From: JBFHDX01 sp041584475
Lineage (GTDB): Bacteria; Pseudomonadota; Alphaproteobacteria; UBA8366; JADFVY01
Assembly: GCA_041584475.1 (NCBI GenBank)
Contig: JBFHDX010000019.1
Span: 1-44,844 of the forward strand
Direction: 5' to 3'
Length of the DNA: 44,844 nucleotides
Each line of letters begins with the position of its first letter. Within the stretch, counting starts at the first letter, position 1. The position numbers were made by a program, and so were the translations under genes. The notes under the pieces were generated by a model. It made no database searches, had not been told where the DNA came from, and saw only the letters and a list, made by a program, of their open reading frames with translations. Positions 23,745-32,287 of this stretch are shown here, piece by piece.

Positions 23745-25771
23745 AGCAGTCGGCGCGGAATCGTCAGCGCCCAGCTGCGCCGCGAGAAGGGCTGCCCGCC
23801 CTCGTACGCCTCGACATCGGCCGTGAAGCGGAACCCCTCGACGGTGGCGCTGAGCCGGGTGCGGCAGTCGACCCAGACGGACCAGCCGTCGCGCCGCAAC
23901 AGCGCGTGCTGGACGAGTTCGGTCTCGGCGGACAGCGGGTCATCCTCGACGATGCGGTAGCGCTTCATCTGGCTGTAGCCGATGTCGAGCTCGATCTCCT
24001 CGATACGCGCCAGCGTCGCACCCTCGAACTCGCCCCCGTCCCCGCGCAGCGTGTAGACCATCTCGTTCGTCGCGAGGTCGATTTCGACGGTGCGCCGTAT
24101 CGGCGTCAGCCGGAGCTTCCGGTGGCGCGACCCCGGCGCGCTCAGCGCCGGGCCGAACGCCGCGAGCGCCTCGTCCTCCGGCCGCGGCGGTCGCACCGGC
24201 AGTTCGAGATGACCGGTCCCGAGCCGCACAGCGAGTTTGACCGGTTCCGGCGCCGGCCAGGCTTGCGGCCAATAGCCGGTGGAGAGCGCCAGCCGGATGC
24301 GGTTGCCGGCCGGAAACGCGTGGGCGCAGTCGTTGAGCCGCAGGCGGATGCGGTACCACTCGCCGGGCACCAGGGAGCTGGGTTGCTCGCGGCTCTCGCG
24401 CTGGCACAGGTTCAACAGGCCGTAGCTGACCCGCAGCGACGAGCCGTCCGCCGCGACGTCGCACAGGCGGGCGGCGACGATGGCTACCGGACGGTCGACC
24501 GAAACGTCGATCTCGACGACCGGCGCGCCGAGCAGCTCGACCGGCGCCGCAAGTACATCGCCGTCGAACACCAGCGAGCCGCCATCGTCGGGGCGCTGAT
24601 CGCGCGGCATCTCGCCCTCGGCACCGAAAGCGCACCACTCGCCACCGCGCATGCCCGTCGTCTGCGGCGACGTGCACGAGAACTCGCCGCGCGCGTCGCC
24701 GCCGGTATCGGCGAGATGGCCGGGATTGAGCCACAGCCGACGCGGCACGATTCGCGGGCTTGGCCAGGACTCTTCGGCGACCCAGCGGCCCGGCCATTCC
24801 TCGTATTGCGGCCGCGGTGCGACGCTCTGCTGCATCCACACGCGCATCGCGGGCTCGTCCATGATGCCGGTATCGCGGCCCCTGAGCCACTGGTCCCACC
24901 AGCGCACCGCCTCCTGCAGGAAGCCGATCTGCGGGCCCGGCACCGCATCGTGCGGGAACGCGTGCGCCCACGGCCCGATCAATCCCTTCTTCGGACAGGA
25001 CAGATGTTCCATCAGCCGCGGCACGGCGTTGGAATAGCCGTCGGCCCAGCCGCCGATGGCGTAGACCGGGCACTCGATCGCGGCATAGTCCTCGCACACG
25101 GAGCCGTGCTTCCAGTAATCGTCGCGCCACGGATGCCGCATCCAGACCGCCGGGAACGGCTGCAGCCCGTCGAGCCGCGCCTGCCACATGTCGCGCCAGT
25201 GCTCGCCGACGATCTCGGGATCCGGCGGCAGCGCGCAGTTGAGCATCAGGATCGAGCCCCACTGCATGTTCTCGTTCAGCAGGCAGCCGCCCATATAGTG
25301 CGCATCGTCGGCGTAGCGGTCGTCGGTGGAGCAGAGCGTGATGACCGCCTTCAGCTGTGGTGGCCTGAGCGCGGCGACCTGCAGGGCGTTGAAGCCGCCC
25401 CACGAGATCCCCATCATGCCGACCTGGCCCGCACACCATTCCTGGTCGGCGATCCAGGCGATGATCTCCAGCGCGTCCGACAGTTCCTGGGCGGTGTACT
25501 CGTCGGTGAGAACACCGTCGGAATCACCGGAGCCGCGCAAATCGACCCGCACGCTGGCATAGCCCTCGAGCGCGAAATAGCGGTGGATCGGCTCATCCCG
25601 GGCCCGCATGAAATCGCGCTTGCGGTACGGGATGTATTCGAGGATCGCCGGTACCGGCGCGTCGTGCGCCGACGCCGGCAGCCAGACGCGGGCGGCGATC
25701 CGCGTACTGTCGGACAGCCGAATCCATTCGTTCTCGATCTCGACGATACTGTCGAGCGATTTCCGATTCAT
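23741..25771 (-). CDS. CocE/NonD-family hydrolase (S15-like)
   Basis: 676 aa alpha/beta hydrolase of the X-Pro dipeptidyl-peptidase/cocaine esterase group; no signal peptide. The N-terminal region RIAARVWLPASA, IPYRKRDFM, FALEGYASVRVDLRGSGDSDG and the nucleophile elbow GMMGISWGGFNAL (Ser123) are standard. The second half is the C-terminal jelly-roll (about 330-560) with the CSDG-like RLCDVAADGSSLRVSYGLLN and EWYRIRLRLNDCAHAFPAGNRIRLALSTGYWPQAWP. Members act as esterases, amidases or peptidases on small acylated compounds. ATG 25771 has AGGACGGGA just before it. It lies 47 bases downstream of an ATP-grasp-like gene on the same strand, suggesting co-transcription, and overlaps the convergent Ddl-like gene by three bases. 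Confidence 0.88.
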   Translation of the reverse strand: MNRKSLDSIVEIENEWIRLSDSTRIAARVWLPASAHDAPVPAILEYIPYRKRDFMRARDEPIHRYFALEGYASVRVDLRGSGDSDGVLTDEYTAQELSDALEIIAWIADQEWCAGQVGMMGISWGGFNALQVAALRPPQLKAVITLCSTDDRYADDAHYMGGCLLNENMQWGSILMLNCALPPDPEIVGEHWRDMWQARLDGLQPFPAVWMRHPWRDDYWKHGSVCEDYAAIECPVYAIGGWADGYSNAVPRLMEHLSCPKKGLIGPWAHAFPHDAVPGPQIGFLQEAVRWWDQWLRGRDTGIMDEPAMRVWMQQSVAPRPQYEEWPGRWVAEESWPSPRIVPRRLWLNPGHLADTGGDARGEFSCTSPQTTGMRGGEWCAFGAEGEMPRDQRPDDGGSLVFDGDVLAAPVELLGAPVVEIDVSVDRPVAIVAARLCDVAADGSSLRVSYGLLNLCQRESREQPSSLVPGEWYRIRLRLNDCAHAFPAGNRIRLALSTGYWPQAWPAPEPVKLAVRLGTGHLELPVRPPRPEDEALAAFGPALSAPGSRHRKLRLTPIRRTVEIDLATNEMVYTLRGDGGEFEGATLARIEEIELDIGYSQMKRYRIVEDDPLSAETELVQHALLRRDGWSVWVDCRTRLSATVEGFRFTADVEAYEGGQPFSRRSWALTIPRRLL

Positions 25772-25818
25772 TCCCGTCCTCGCGACTGGCGACCCCGGCG
25801 GCTACGCGGTAGGGCCGG

Positions 25819-26772
25819 TCAGGCGCCGGCGATTTTCCGCTTTCCGCCGCGTCTCGGCAAGAGCGACTGTGTCGACCAGAAGCTGAGCGCAAGCTTCTCG
25901 CGCACGGCCCGGCCGACCGCGAGATCCCAGCAATTGACGATGGCCAGGCGGAAGCCGCCGGGCGGCATCGAGTGAGCGGAGGGCGGGCGGTCTTCGTGGA
26001 AGGTTATCTGGATACTGGTCACACCGTCGGTGGTGCGCAACTGGTCAACGATATCGGCGGGCGGATGCCGGTACTGGATGCCGTGCGCGCCGAACAGCAC
26101 GACGCTGTACCCCTCGCGCCGCTGCGAGTCGTCGAAATCCCAGACCCCGTCGGCGTAGAGCCGGATCACCGCCTCGACCCAGCCGGTACCGTACAGATCG
26201 GGCCACTGGTCGGCGAATCGAAGGTGCGCCTCGATGATGCCGGCCCCGATCGTCTCGAGGTTCATCATGCCGGTATAGCCGCCGAGGTTCTTCCGGATCC
26301 AGTCACCACAGCGCTCCTCGATCTCGGGTCGCGCCTGTCCGAGCACTGTCCAGAAATCGAACATGCCGTCTTCCAGCGGAGTCCCCACGGTGTGCCGCCA
26401 CCAATGCGGCTCGCCGTCGACGACGGCGACGTCGCTCGACACGTGGTCGCCCTCGAACAGCGTCATCCACATATGCCCGGGGCGCTGCGAATATTTGTAT
26501 TCCTTGAGCGATCTCAGCACGCGGCTGCCGGCGCCCATGCCGCGCATGTTGTAGATCGGCTTGGAAAAAACCGGGAAGGTCGGCGGGTCGATACCGTGGG
26601 GTCCGCAGGGGAGACCCTGGCTTTCGGCGATCGCAAGCTTGTTGTAGACCCATTTCTGCGCCGGATACCAGAGCCAGGCATCGCCATCCTCGGTCGGGAT
26701 CCTTACGTCATCGGCGCACGGCACGCCCTCGAAATATTGCATTCGCCAGGGGTCGGCCTCGCAGATGGGCAT
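25819..26772 (-). CDS. Divergent ATP-grasp-like protein, otherwise unrecognised
   Basis: 317 aa from ATG 26772, chosen because GGAGAGG (26784-26790) precedes it; ATG 26841 (MRRRIYILDAQ) is the alternative. I know no named family, but the order of motifs suggests an ATP-grasp fold. FPVFSKPIYNMRGMG (Lys71 and glycine loop) resembles the ATP-binding lysine strand, LFEGDHVSSDVAVVDGE (107-121) resembles the E-G-x-E/H-x-S-x-D-V strand, and NLETIGAGIIEAHLRFADQ (171-189) resembles the Mg-binding ExN-x-R strand, with His183 where Asn is usual. ALSFWSTQSL near the end has no counterpart. It pairs with CocE on the same strand and faces a tetraheme cytochrome gene. An amide-ligase role is an inference from motifs only. 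Confidence 0.6.
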   Translation of the reverse strand: MPICEADPWRMQYFEGVPCADDVRIPTEDGDAWLWYPAQKWVYNKLAIAESQGLPCGPHGIDPPTFPVFSKPIYNMRGMGAGSRVLRSLKEYKYSQRPGHMWMTLFEGDHVSSDVAVVDGEPHWWRHTVGTPLEDGMFDFWTVLGQARPEIEERCGDWIRKNLGGYTGMMNLETIGAGIIEAHLRFADQWPDLYGTGWVEAVIRLYADGVWDFDDSQRREGYSVVLFGAHGIQYRHPPADIVDQLRTTDGVTSIQITFHEDRPPSAHSMPPGGFRLAIVNCWDLAVGRAVREKLALSFWSTQSLLPRRGGKRKIAGA

Positions 26773-26956
26773 CGCCAGTTCGTCCTCTCCAATTGGTTCC
26801 CGCCGGGGTTGCGCGTCCAGTATATAGATGCGCCGTCGCATCGCCACATCCGGAAAAAACATAGCGGCCGTCGAAGCTTGCGACGATACGTCACCGAAGC
26901 CGGAACTTGCACATCTGCCATACTGTGCTAACGTCACCGCAATTCGAGGGTGCGCG

Positions 26957-27616
26957 ATGGCAGTATCAATTGGGATTTCTGTGCCGCGGGCGAGTGGTGA
27001 ACTCGTCCGTGTTTCAATTGTCGCGGCGTTTCTTCTTGCGCTGGCCGGTGCCGCGACGGCGTCGCCAACCGTGATCGCCACCCGACACAACCTGTCGACC
27101 TCGGGCGCCGCGGTTCCTCCCGTGGCGGACGCGTCGCAGGATGTCTGCGTGTTCTGCCACACCCCGCACACCGACGAGAAGGCCGATTCGCCGCTGTGGA
27201 ACCAGGCCGCCGAATCCGAGAGCTTCGGCATGTACAGCGACGCCATGATCGATCTCGATGCCGAGCCGGCACCACAGGGCGTGTCCATGGCCTGCCTCTC
27301 GTGCCACGATGGCACGATCGGCTTCGACCGCCTGAACGGTGGCCGGACGGGCGCGCCGCCGATGGCCCCCGGCGCACAACGCGCCGGCCTGCTGCCGCGG
27401 ACCGACCATCCCGTCTCCGTCGGCTACAACGTCGCGCGGGATGCCCAGTTCAACAGCACGTTCGGGGTCGCGGCGAACGAACTCAAGCTGTTCGGTTCCG
27501 GAAACATGCAGATCGAGTGCGCCAGCTGCCACAACCCGCACGAGGCCGACCGGCCGATGTTCGTCCGCAGGGGAAACGCTGGAAGCGGCATCTGCCGAAC
27601 CTGCCACATGAAATAG
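26957..27616 (+). CDS. Periplasmic tetraheme cytochrome c
   Basis: 219 aa from ATG 26957 (GAGGG upstream). A Sec signal VRVSIVAAFLLALAGAATASP runs to about residue 36. Four CxxCH haem motifs follow: CVFCH (Cys64-His68), CLSCH, CASCH and CRTCH; the first and third continue as HTPH and HNPH, the pattern of the doubled-CxxCH/NrfB-like multihaem group. These proteins store or pass electrons in the periplasm. There is no membrane anchor, and no catalytic partner (no nitrite or tetrathionate reductase) lies nearby, so the electron donor and acceptor are unknown. It is divergent from the ATP-grasp-like gene, 184 bases apart, where only a weak TTGCAC/TAACGT promoter (26907-26934) was seen. Confidence 0.87.
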   Translation: MAVSIGISVPRASGELVRVSIVAAFLLALAGAATASPTVIATRHNLSTSGAAVPPVADASQDVCVFCHTPHTDEKADSPLWNQAAESESFGMYSDAMIDLDAEPAPQGVSMACLSCHDGTIGFDRLNGGRTGAPPMAPGAQRAGLLPRTDHPVSVGYNVARDAQFNSTFGVAANELKLFGSGNMQIECASCHNPHEADRPMFVRRGNAGSGICRTCHMK

Positions 27617-27619
27617 CGG

Positions 27620-27657
27620 GCACCGCGCGGTACACCCGACGGCGACGGGCGCGGTGC
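27620..27657 (+). terminator. Hairpin directly after the tetraheme cytochrome gene
   Basis: Arms GCACCGCG (27620-27627) and CGCGGTGC (27650-27657) enclose a smaller CCCG/CGGG stem. It starts three bases past the stop codon. No U-tract; a plausible intrinsic-like or Rho-protecting 3' structure. Confidence 0.45.
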
Positions 27658-27730
27658 AACGTCGATACGCACTTGTCGGCGGCCGGGAGCTCGCCATACC
27701 CTCGCACGAATCGCAGGGCGTGGGGATCCC

Positions 27731-28867
27731 ATGAAGAAGACCGTCGAGCGCATTCCGCTGCCGTCACCGGCACCAGGCACGAGCCGTGACCTCATCGTCC
27801 ATCGCTACGGCACCCCGGGCGCCCACCCGCGGGCCTATCTGCAGGCGGCGCTGCACGCCGACGAACATCCGGGCCTGCTCGCGCTGAACCACCTGATCCG
27901 GCTGCTCGATGGCTCGCGCGACCCGATCGCCGGCGAGATCGTCGTCGTTCCGGTGGCCAATCCCATCGGCCTCGCCCAGCGCCTGCACGGCTATGTCGTC
28001 GGACGCTACGATTTCGGCGGCGGGCTCAATTTCAACCGCGATTTTCCCGACCTCGCCGGGCCCGTCGCCGACGCCGTGCGCGAGCGGCTCGGCGACGACG
28101 AGACCGAGAACGCGACACGTGTCCGCGAGGCGATCGCGGCGGCCGTCTCCGGACTGCCCCGCGACAGCGAGCTGAGAGCGCTGCGCGCGGCGCTGCTGGG
28201 GCTGTCCCTGGTGTCCGATATCGTGCTCGACGTGCACTGCGATCTCGAAGCCCTGCTGCATCTCTATGCCGCCCGCCACCATCGCGATATCGCGGCCGAA
28301 CTCGGTGCCCAGCTCGGCGCCGAAGTGATCCTGCTCGAGGAGGAGCCCGGCGGCGGGCCGTTCGACCAGACGAACGCCAGCCTGTGGTGGAAACTGCGGG
28401 ATTTGCTCGACGATCAGCGCATCCCGCTCGCCTGTTTTTCTGCGACGGTCGAGCTGCGCGGCCAGGCCGACGTCGACGACGGGCTCGCGCAGGAGGACGC
28501 CGCCAACCTCTATCGATTTCTGCAACGACGCGGCGTCATCGGCGGCGATCCCGGCCCGCTGCCGGCGCCGCGCTGCGAGCCGACGCCACTCGACGCGACC
28601 GACGTCATCGCCGCGCCGGTGGCCGGGCTCGTGGCCTACAGGAAGGCGCTCGGTGAGCATGTCGAGAAGGACGAAGTGATCGCCGAGTTGGTGGACCTGG
28701 CGGCGGACGATCCGGCGAAAGCCAGGATACCGGTCGTCAGCCGCACCAGCGGCGTCTTTTTCTCGCGCCAGTTCCAGAAGATGCTGTCCGCCGGCACCTC
28801 GATCGGAAAAGTCGCCGGCAAGAAGCCGCTGCCGCACCGCAAACCGGGAAATCTGCTGGAGGCGTGA
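27731..28867 (+). CDS. M14-type zinc deacylase (AstE/aspartoacylase family)
   Basis: 378 aa succinylglutamate desuccinylase/aspartoacylase-family protein; hydrolyses an N-acyl amino acid or related amide using zinc. Zinc ligands are His42 and Glu45 in ALHADEHPG and His169 in DIVLDVHCDLEA; catalytic Glu is in ACFSATVELRGQ. LNFNRDFPDL supplies the usual Asn-Arg substrate contacts. The C-terminal lobe (DVIAAPVAGLVAYRKALGEHVEKDEVIAELVDL) is a biotinyl/lipoyl-like barrel found in this family. There is no signal peptide, so it is cytosolic. GGGGATCCC precedes the ATG. The ABC transporter for polar amino acids begins about 120 bases downstream, suggesting that a cleaved product or imported substrate is shared. 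Confidence 0.87.
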   Translation: MKKTVERIPLPSPAPGTSRDLIVHRYGTPGAHPRAYLQAALHADEHPGLLALNHLIRLLDGSRDPIAGEIVVVPVANPIGLAQRLHGYVVGRYDFGGGLNFNRDFPDLAGPVADAVRERLGDDETENATRVREAIAAAVSGLPRDSELRALRAALLGLSLVSDIVLDVHCDLEALLHLYAARHHRDIAAELGAQLGAEVILLEEEPGGGPFDQTNASLWWKLRDLLDDQRIPLACFSATVELRGQADVDDGLAQEDAANLYRFLQRRGVIGGDPGPLPAPRCEPTPLDATDVIAAPVAGLVAYRKALGEHVEKDEVIAELVDLAADDPAKARIPVVSRTSGVFFSRQFQKMLSAGTSIGKVAGKKPLPHRKPGNLLEA

Positions 28868-28984
28868 CGGGCGGAAAGCCCGGCGAACACCGTCGCCGCG
28901 GCGGATATTTCTGCTTTGCGGCGCCGGCCTTCTCGGCTACCGTATCGCGAAAGATCAAAGAATACTGGGGACTAGGGAGAACCG

Positions 28985-29779
28985 ATGAATGCAGTGGCTG
29001 CGGCCGTAGCGGACGATACGTCCCCCGCCCTGGTGGCGGAGGACGTCCACAAGCGTTTCGGCTCCCTGGAAGTTCTGAAGGGCGTCTCGCTGACCGCGCA
29101 ACAGGGCGACGTGATCGCCATGCTCGGCTCCAGCGGCTCGGGCAAGAGCACGTTCCTGCGCTGCATCAACCTTTTGGAGACACCGGACGAAGGCCGTGTC
29201 ACGGTCGGTGGCGAGCTGATCCGCATGACCCGCCGGCGCGGCCGGGTGGTGCCGGAGGATCCCGACCAGGTGAGCCGCATCCGCAGCCGCGTCGCCATGG
29301 TCTTCCAGCAGTTCAACCTGTGGTCACACATGACGGTGCTGGAAAACGTCATCGAGGCGCCGATCCACGTCCAGAAGGTGCCGCGCAAGCAGGCCGTTGA
29401 GAGGGGACGGCAGCTGCTCGAGAAGGTCGGCATCCTCGACAAGCTGGATTACTACCCCTCGCACCTCTCGGGCGGGCAGCAGCAGCGCGTCGGTATCGCG
29501 CGCGCGCTGGCCATGGAGCCCGACCTGCTGCTGTTCGACGAGCCGACCTCGTCGCTCGACCCGGAACTCGTCGGCGAGGTGCTGCGCGTCATGCATCAGC
29601 TGGCCGAGGAGGGTCGAACGATGATCGTCGTCACGCACGAGGTCGGGTTCGCTCGCGAAGTCTCGTCACACACCGTATTCCTGCATGCGGGCCGGATCGA
29701 GGAGGAAGGTCCGCCGCGCGAAGTGCTGGCCAGGCCGAAGTCGGAGCGGCTCCGACGGTTTCTGGCGAGCCATCTGTAA
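28985..29779 (+). CDS. Polar amino acid ABC transporter ATPase (HisP/GlnQ type)
   Basis: 264 aa cytosolic nucleotide-binding subunit. Walker A is GSSGSGKST (48-56), the signature LSGGQ is at 161-165, Walker B is LLLFDEPTSSLDPE with DEP at 185-187, and the switch His is in VVTHEVGFARE. The insertion EDPDQVSRIRSRVAMVFQQFNLWSHMTVLENV, with the extra charged stretch before the Q-loop, is typical of the histidine/arginine/octopine subgroup. GGGAGA precedes the ATG. It is first gene of the order ATPase, binding protein, permease, permease. Confidence 0.94.
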   Translation: MNAVAAAVADDTSPALVAEDVHKRFGSLEVLKGVSLTAQQGDVIAMLGSSGSGKSTFLRCINLLETPDEGRVTVGGELIRMTRRRGRVVPEDPDQVSRIRSRVAMVFQQFNLWSHMTVLENVIEAPIHVQKVPRKQAVERGRQLLEKVGILDKLDYYPSHLSGGQQQRVGIARALAMEPDLLLFDEPTSSLDPELVGEVLRVMHQLAEEGRTMIVVTHEVGFAREVSSHTVFLHAGRIEEEGPPREVLARPKSERLRRFLASHL

Positions 29780-29842
29780 CGCGGCACCGATGTTCGGTGG
29801 CCGCTTTCGTCAACCGCCAAGACAGCCTCAGGGAGAAAACGA

Positions 29843-30619
29843 ATGAACAGGTTCATAGTATCGATCGCCGCGCTCGCCGCGCTCGGCCTCGCCGCCGGGA
29901 CAACGGCGGCGGCCGAGAAGGTCAAGATCGGCACCGAAGGCGCCTACCCGCCGTTCAACTACATCGACCAGGACGGCAAGTTGCAGGGCTTCGATATCGA
30001 TATCGCCCGCGCGCTGTGCGCGGCCGCCAAGTTCGAGTGCGAGTTCGTCGTGCAGGACTGGGACGGCATCATCCCCGGCCTCATCGCAAAGAAGTACGAT
30101 GCCATCATCGCATCGATGTCGATCACCGAGGAGCGCAAGCAAAAGGTCGACTTCACGAACAAGTACTACAACACGCCGGCCAAGTTCTTCGCCCGCAAGG
30201 GCGCGAACCTCGAGATCTCGCTGGAGGGGCTGAAGGGCAAGACCGTCGCGGTCCAGCGCGCCACGATCCACGAGAATTTCCTGCGCGACAATTACGGCGA
30301 CGTCGTCAGCATCAAGTCGTATGCCACCCAGGACGAGGCCTATCTCGACCTCGTCTCCGGCCGTGCCGACGCCGGCATTGCCGATTCGGTCGCGGTGCTC
30401 GAGGGCTTCCTGAGCACGGACGAGGGCAAGGACTTCCAGTTCTACGGCCCCGATTTCAGCGACCCGAAATGGTTCGGCGACGGTGCCGGGATCGCCGTGC
30501 GCAAGGGCGAGGACGAGTTGCGCGAGAAGCTGAACGCGGCGCTCGCGCAGATCCGTGCCGACGGCACCTACAAGAAGATCAACGCCAAATATTTCGACTT
30601 CGACGTCTACGGCAAATAG
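29843..30619 (+). CDS. Polar amino acid ABC transporter periplasmic binding protein
   Basis: 258 aa, SBP family 3. A Sec signal (MNRFIVSIAALAALGLAAGTT) is cleaved near residue 24. The mature start EKVKIGTEGAYPPFNYIDQDGKLQGFDIDIARALC is diagnostic. QDWDGIIPGLIAKKYDAIIASMSITEERKQKVDFT includes the Arg that binds the substrate carboxylate, and GKTVAVQRATIHENFL with GRADAGIADSVAVLEG includes the Asp that binds the amino group. It is closest in pattern to basic amino acid/octopine binding proteins (HisJ/ArgT/OccT), though specificity cannot be settled by eye. A strong stem-loop follows the gene. Confidence 0.92.
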   Translation: MNRFIVSIAALAALGLAAGTTAAAEKVKIGTEGAYPPFNYIDQDGKLQGFDIDIARALCAAAKFECEFVVQDWDGIIPGLIAKKYDAIIASMSITEERKQKVDFTNKYYNTPAKFFARKGANLEISLEGLKGKTVAVQRATIHENFLRDNYGDVVSIKSYATQDEAYLDLVSGRADAGIADSVAVLEGFLSTDEGKDFQFYGPDFSDPKWFGDGAGIAVRKGEDELREKLNAALAQIRADGTYKKINAKYFDFDVYGK

Positions 30620-30662
30620 GCGGTGCCGAGTCGGCGGTGACGCCCGTTGACCGCATGCTGAG

Positions 30663-30694
30663 CGCCACCGCCCGCACGAAGGCGGGCGGTGGCG
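30663..30694 (+). terminator. 13-bp stem-loop between binding-protein and permease genes
   Basis: CGCCACCGCCCGC (30663-30675) and GCGGGCGGTGGCG (30682-30694) pair perfectly round the loop ACGAAG, 43 bases past the binding-protein stop. Such structures commonly stabilise the upstream message or attenuate read-through, raising binding protein over permeases. There is no U-tract. Confidence 0.6.
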
Positions 30695-30748
30695 TGTGCC
30701 GGCAATGGCTTCGGGTCGCCGCGGCGTGTCGGGGAGAGGAAGCGGCCG

Positions 30749-31438
30749 GTGCTTGACCTCAAAGGCTATGGCTGGATGCTCTGGGACGGGCTCCAGATGA
30801 CGCTCGTCGTCGCCGTGTCGGCGATGGCCGTGGCCCTCGTCATGGGCCTGTTCGGCGCCTGGGGCAAGCTGTCCCACTCGCGGGTCGCGCTCGGGGCCGC
30901 CAACACCTACACGACGGTGATCCGCGGCGTGCCGGAGTTGCTGCTGCTGTTGCTCGTCTATTACGGGACGCCGACGCTGATCCAGGACGTGCTCGGCCGC
31001 TTCGGCCGGGATACCGTGATCGACGTCAACCCGTTCGTCGCCGGAGTCCTGACGCTCGGATTCATCTATGGCGCCTATTCCACGGAGGTCTTCCGCGGGG
31101 CGATTCTCGCCGTGCCGCGCGGTCAGATCGAGGCGGCCTACGCCGCCGGCATGAGCCGCCCCATGATGGTGCGCCGGATCATGCTGCCGCAGGTCTGGCG
31201 CTTCGCCCTGCCCGGCCTCGGCAACGTCTGGATGGTGCTGCTGAAGGCAACGGCGCTGATCTCGGTGATCCAGCTTCCCGAGTTGATGCGCAACGCCGAC
31301 ATCGCGGCGCGCGCCGTCCGCCTGCCCTTCACCTTCTACTTCGCGGCGTCGCTGATCTATCTCTCGATCACCATCGTCTCGATGCTCGGCCAGCAGCGCA
31401 TCGAGGCCTGGGCGCGACGCGGCGTCAGGATGCACTGA
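30749..31438 (+). CDS. Amino acid ABC transporter permease (HisQ type)
   Basis: 229 aa from GTG 30749, set by GGGGAGAGG at 30731-30739; the in-frame extension to 30689 would run through the intergenic hairpin and is rejected. Five to six helices are visible (LQMTLVVAVSAMAVALVMGLFGAWG; PELLLLLLVYYGTPTLI; FVAGVLTLGFIYGAYSTEVF). The EAA loop is QIEAAYAAGMSRPMMVRRIMLPQVWRFALPGLGN, which contacts the ATPase. It forms a heterodimer with the next gene product, whose ATG is three bases past this stop. Confidence 0.9.
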   Translation: MLDLKGYGWMLWDGLQMTLVVAVSAMAVALVMGLFGAWGKLSHSRVALGAANTYTTVIRGVPELLLLLLVYYGTPTLIQDVLGRFGRDTVIDVNPFVAGVLTLGFIYGAYSTEVFRGAILAVPRGQIEAAYAAGMSRPMMVRRIMLPQVWRFALPGLGNVWMVLLKATALISVIQLPELMRNADIAARAVRLPFTFYFAASLIYLSITIVSMLGQQRIEAWARRGVRMH

Positions 31439-31441
31439 GCG

Positions 31442-32161
31442 ATGGATATCGTCTTCGAGAGCCTGCCCCGCCTGCTCGACGGCGCCATGCTGACGATCGA
31501 GATCACGGTGCTGAGCGTGCTCATCGGCCTCGTCCTGGCGATACCGCTGGCGCTGCTCCGGGTCTCGCACAACCCGCTGCTGTCGGGCCCGGCCTATCTC
31601 TACATCCTGTATTTCCGGGGCACGCCGCTGCTGGTGCAGATCTTCCTGATCTATTACGGCAGCGGCCAATTCCGCGACGCGCTCGACGCCGCCGGCCTGT
31701 GGGTGTTCTTCCGCGAGGCGTATTTCTGCGCCGTGCTCACCCTGACGCTGAATACCGCCGGCTACACCGCCGAGATCCTGCGCGGCGCGATCCAGGCGGT
31801 GCCGCATGGCGAGGTCGAGGCGGCGCGCGCCTGCGGCATGTCCGGCGCGCTGCTCTACCGGCGCATCATCCTGCCCAAGGCGTTCCGGCTGGCGCTGCCC
31901 GCCTACGGCAACGAGGTCGTGTTCCTGTTCCAGGCGACGTCGCTGGTCAGCATCATCGCGCTGATGGACCTGACCGGCGTCGCCCGCGTCATCGCCGCGC
32001 GGACGTTCGCGGTATACGAGCTCTACATCACCGCCGGCATTCTCTACCTCGCGGTCACTTACGGCATCCTCTACATCTTCCGCAAGGTCGAGCACGCGCT
32101 GAGCGGCCACCTGCGCGAGCGCGAGCACGACGAGGCGCTGGCCGAGCCGGCGCTGAGGTAG
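31442..32161 (+). CDS. Amino acid ABC transporter permease (HisM type)
   Basis: 239 aa. Second membrane subunit: LLDGAMLTIEITVLSVLIGLVLAIPLALLRVS, YILYFRGTPLLVQIFLIYYG, and the EAA loop EVEAARACGMSGALLYRRIILPKAFRLALPAYGNE. The C-terminal helix (YELYITAGILYLAVTYGILYIFRKVEHAL) ends in a charged tail. It starts three bases after the HisQ-type gene and completes a four-component importer. No transcription regulator or further enzyme is in the operon; an unrelated antiporter gene begins 126 bases later. Confidence 0.91.
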   Translation: MDIVFESLPRLLDGAMLTIEITVLSVLIGLVLAIPLALLRVSHNPLLSGPAYLYILYFRGTPLLVQIFLIYYGSGQFRDALDAAGLWVFFREAYFCAVLTLTLNTAGYTAEILRGAIQAVPHGEVEAARACGMSGALLYRRIILPKAFRLALPAYGNEVVFLFQATSLVSIIALMDLTGVARVIAARTFAVYELYITAGILYLAVTYGILYIFRKVEHALSGHLREREHDEALAEPALR

Positions 32162-32287
32162 GGTATGCTCTGCGCCGTCACAGCGCGTACAAGCCCCTCC
32201 TCCGTTCGGTCGAACTGTCCTAGATTACGATAGTCCCTGCCGCCTGTTGCCGGCCGGGAAACCCATCGCAATACCCGGCAGGCGAGA

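Noticed and set aside
29828..32128. 766-residue minus-strand frame opposite the ABC transporter genes
   Set aside because: Charged low-complexity antisense frame; the plus strand has the binding protein and both permeases.
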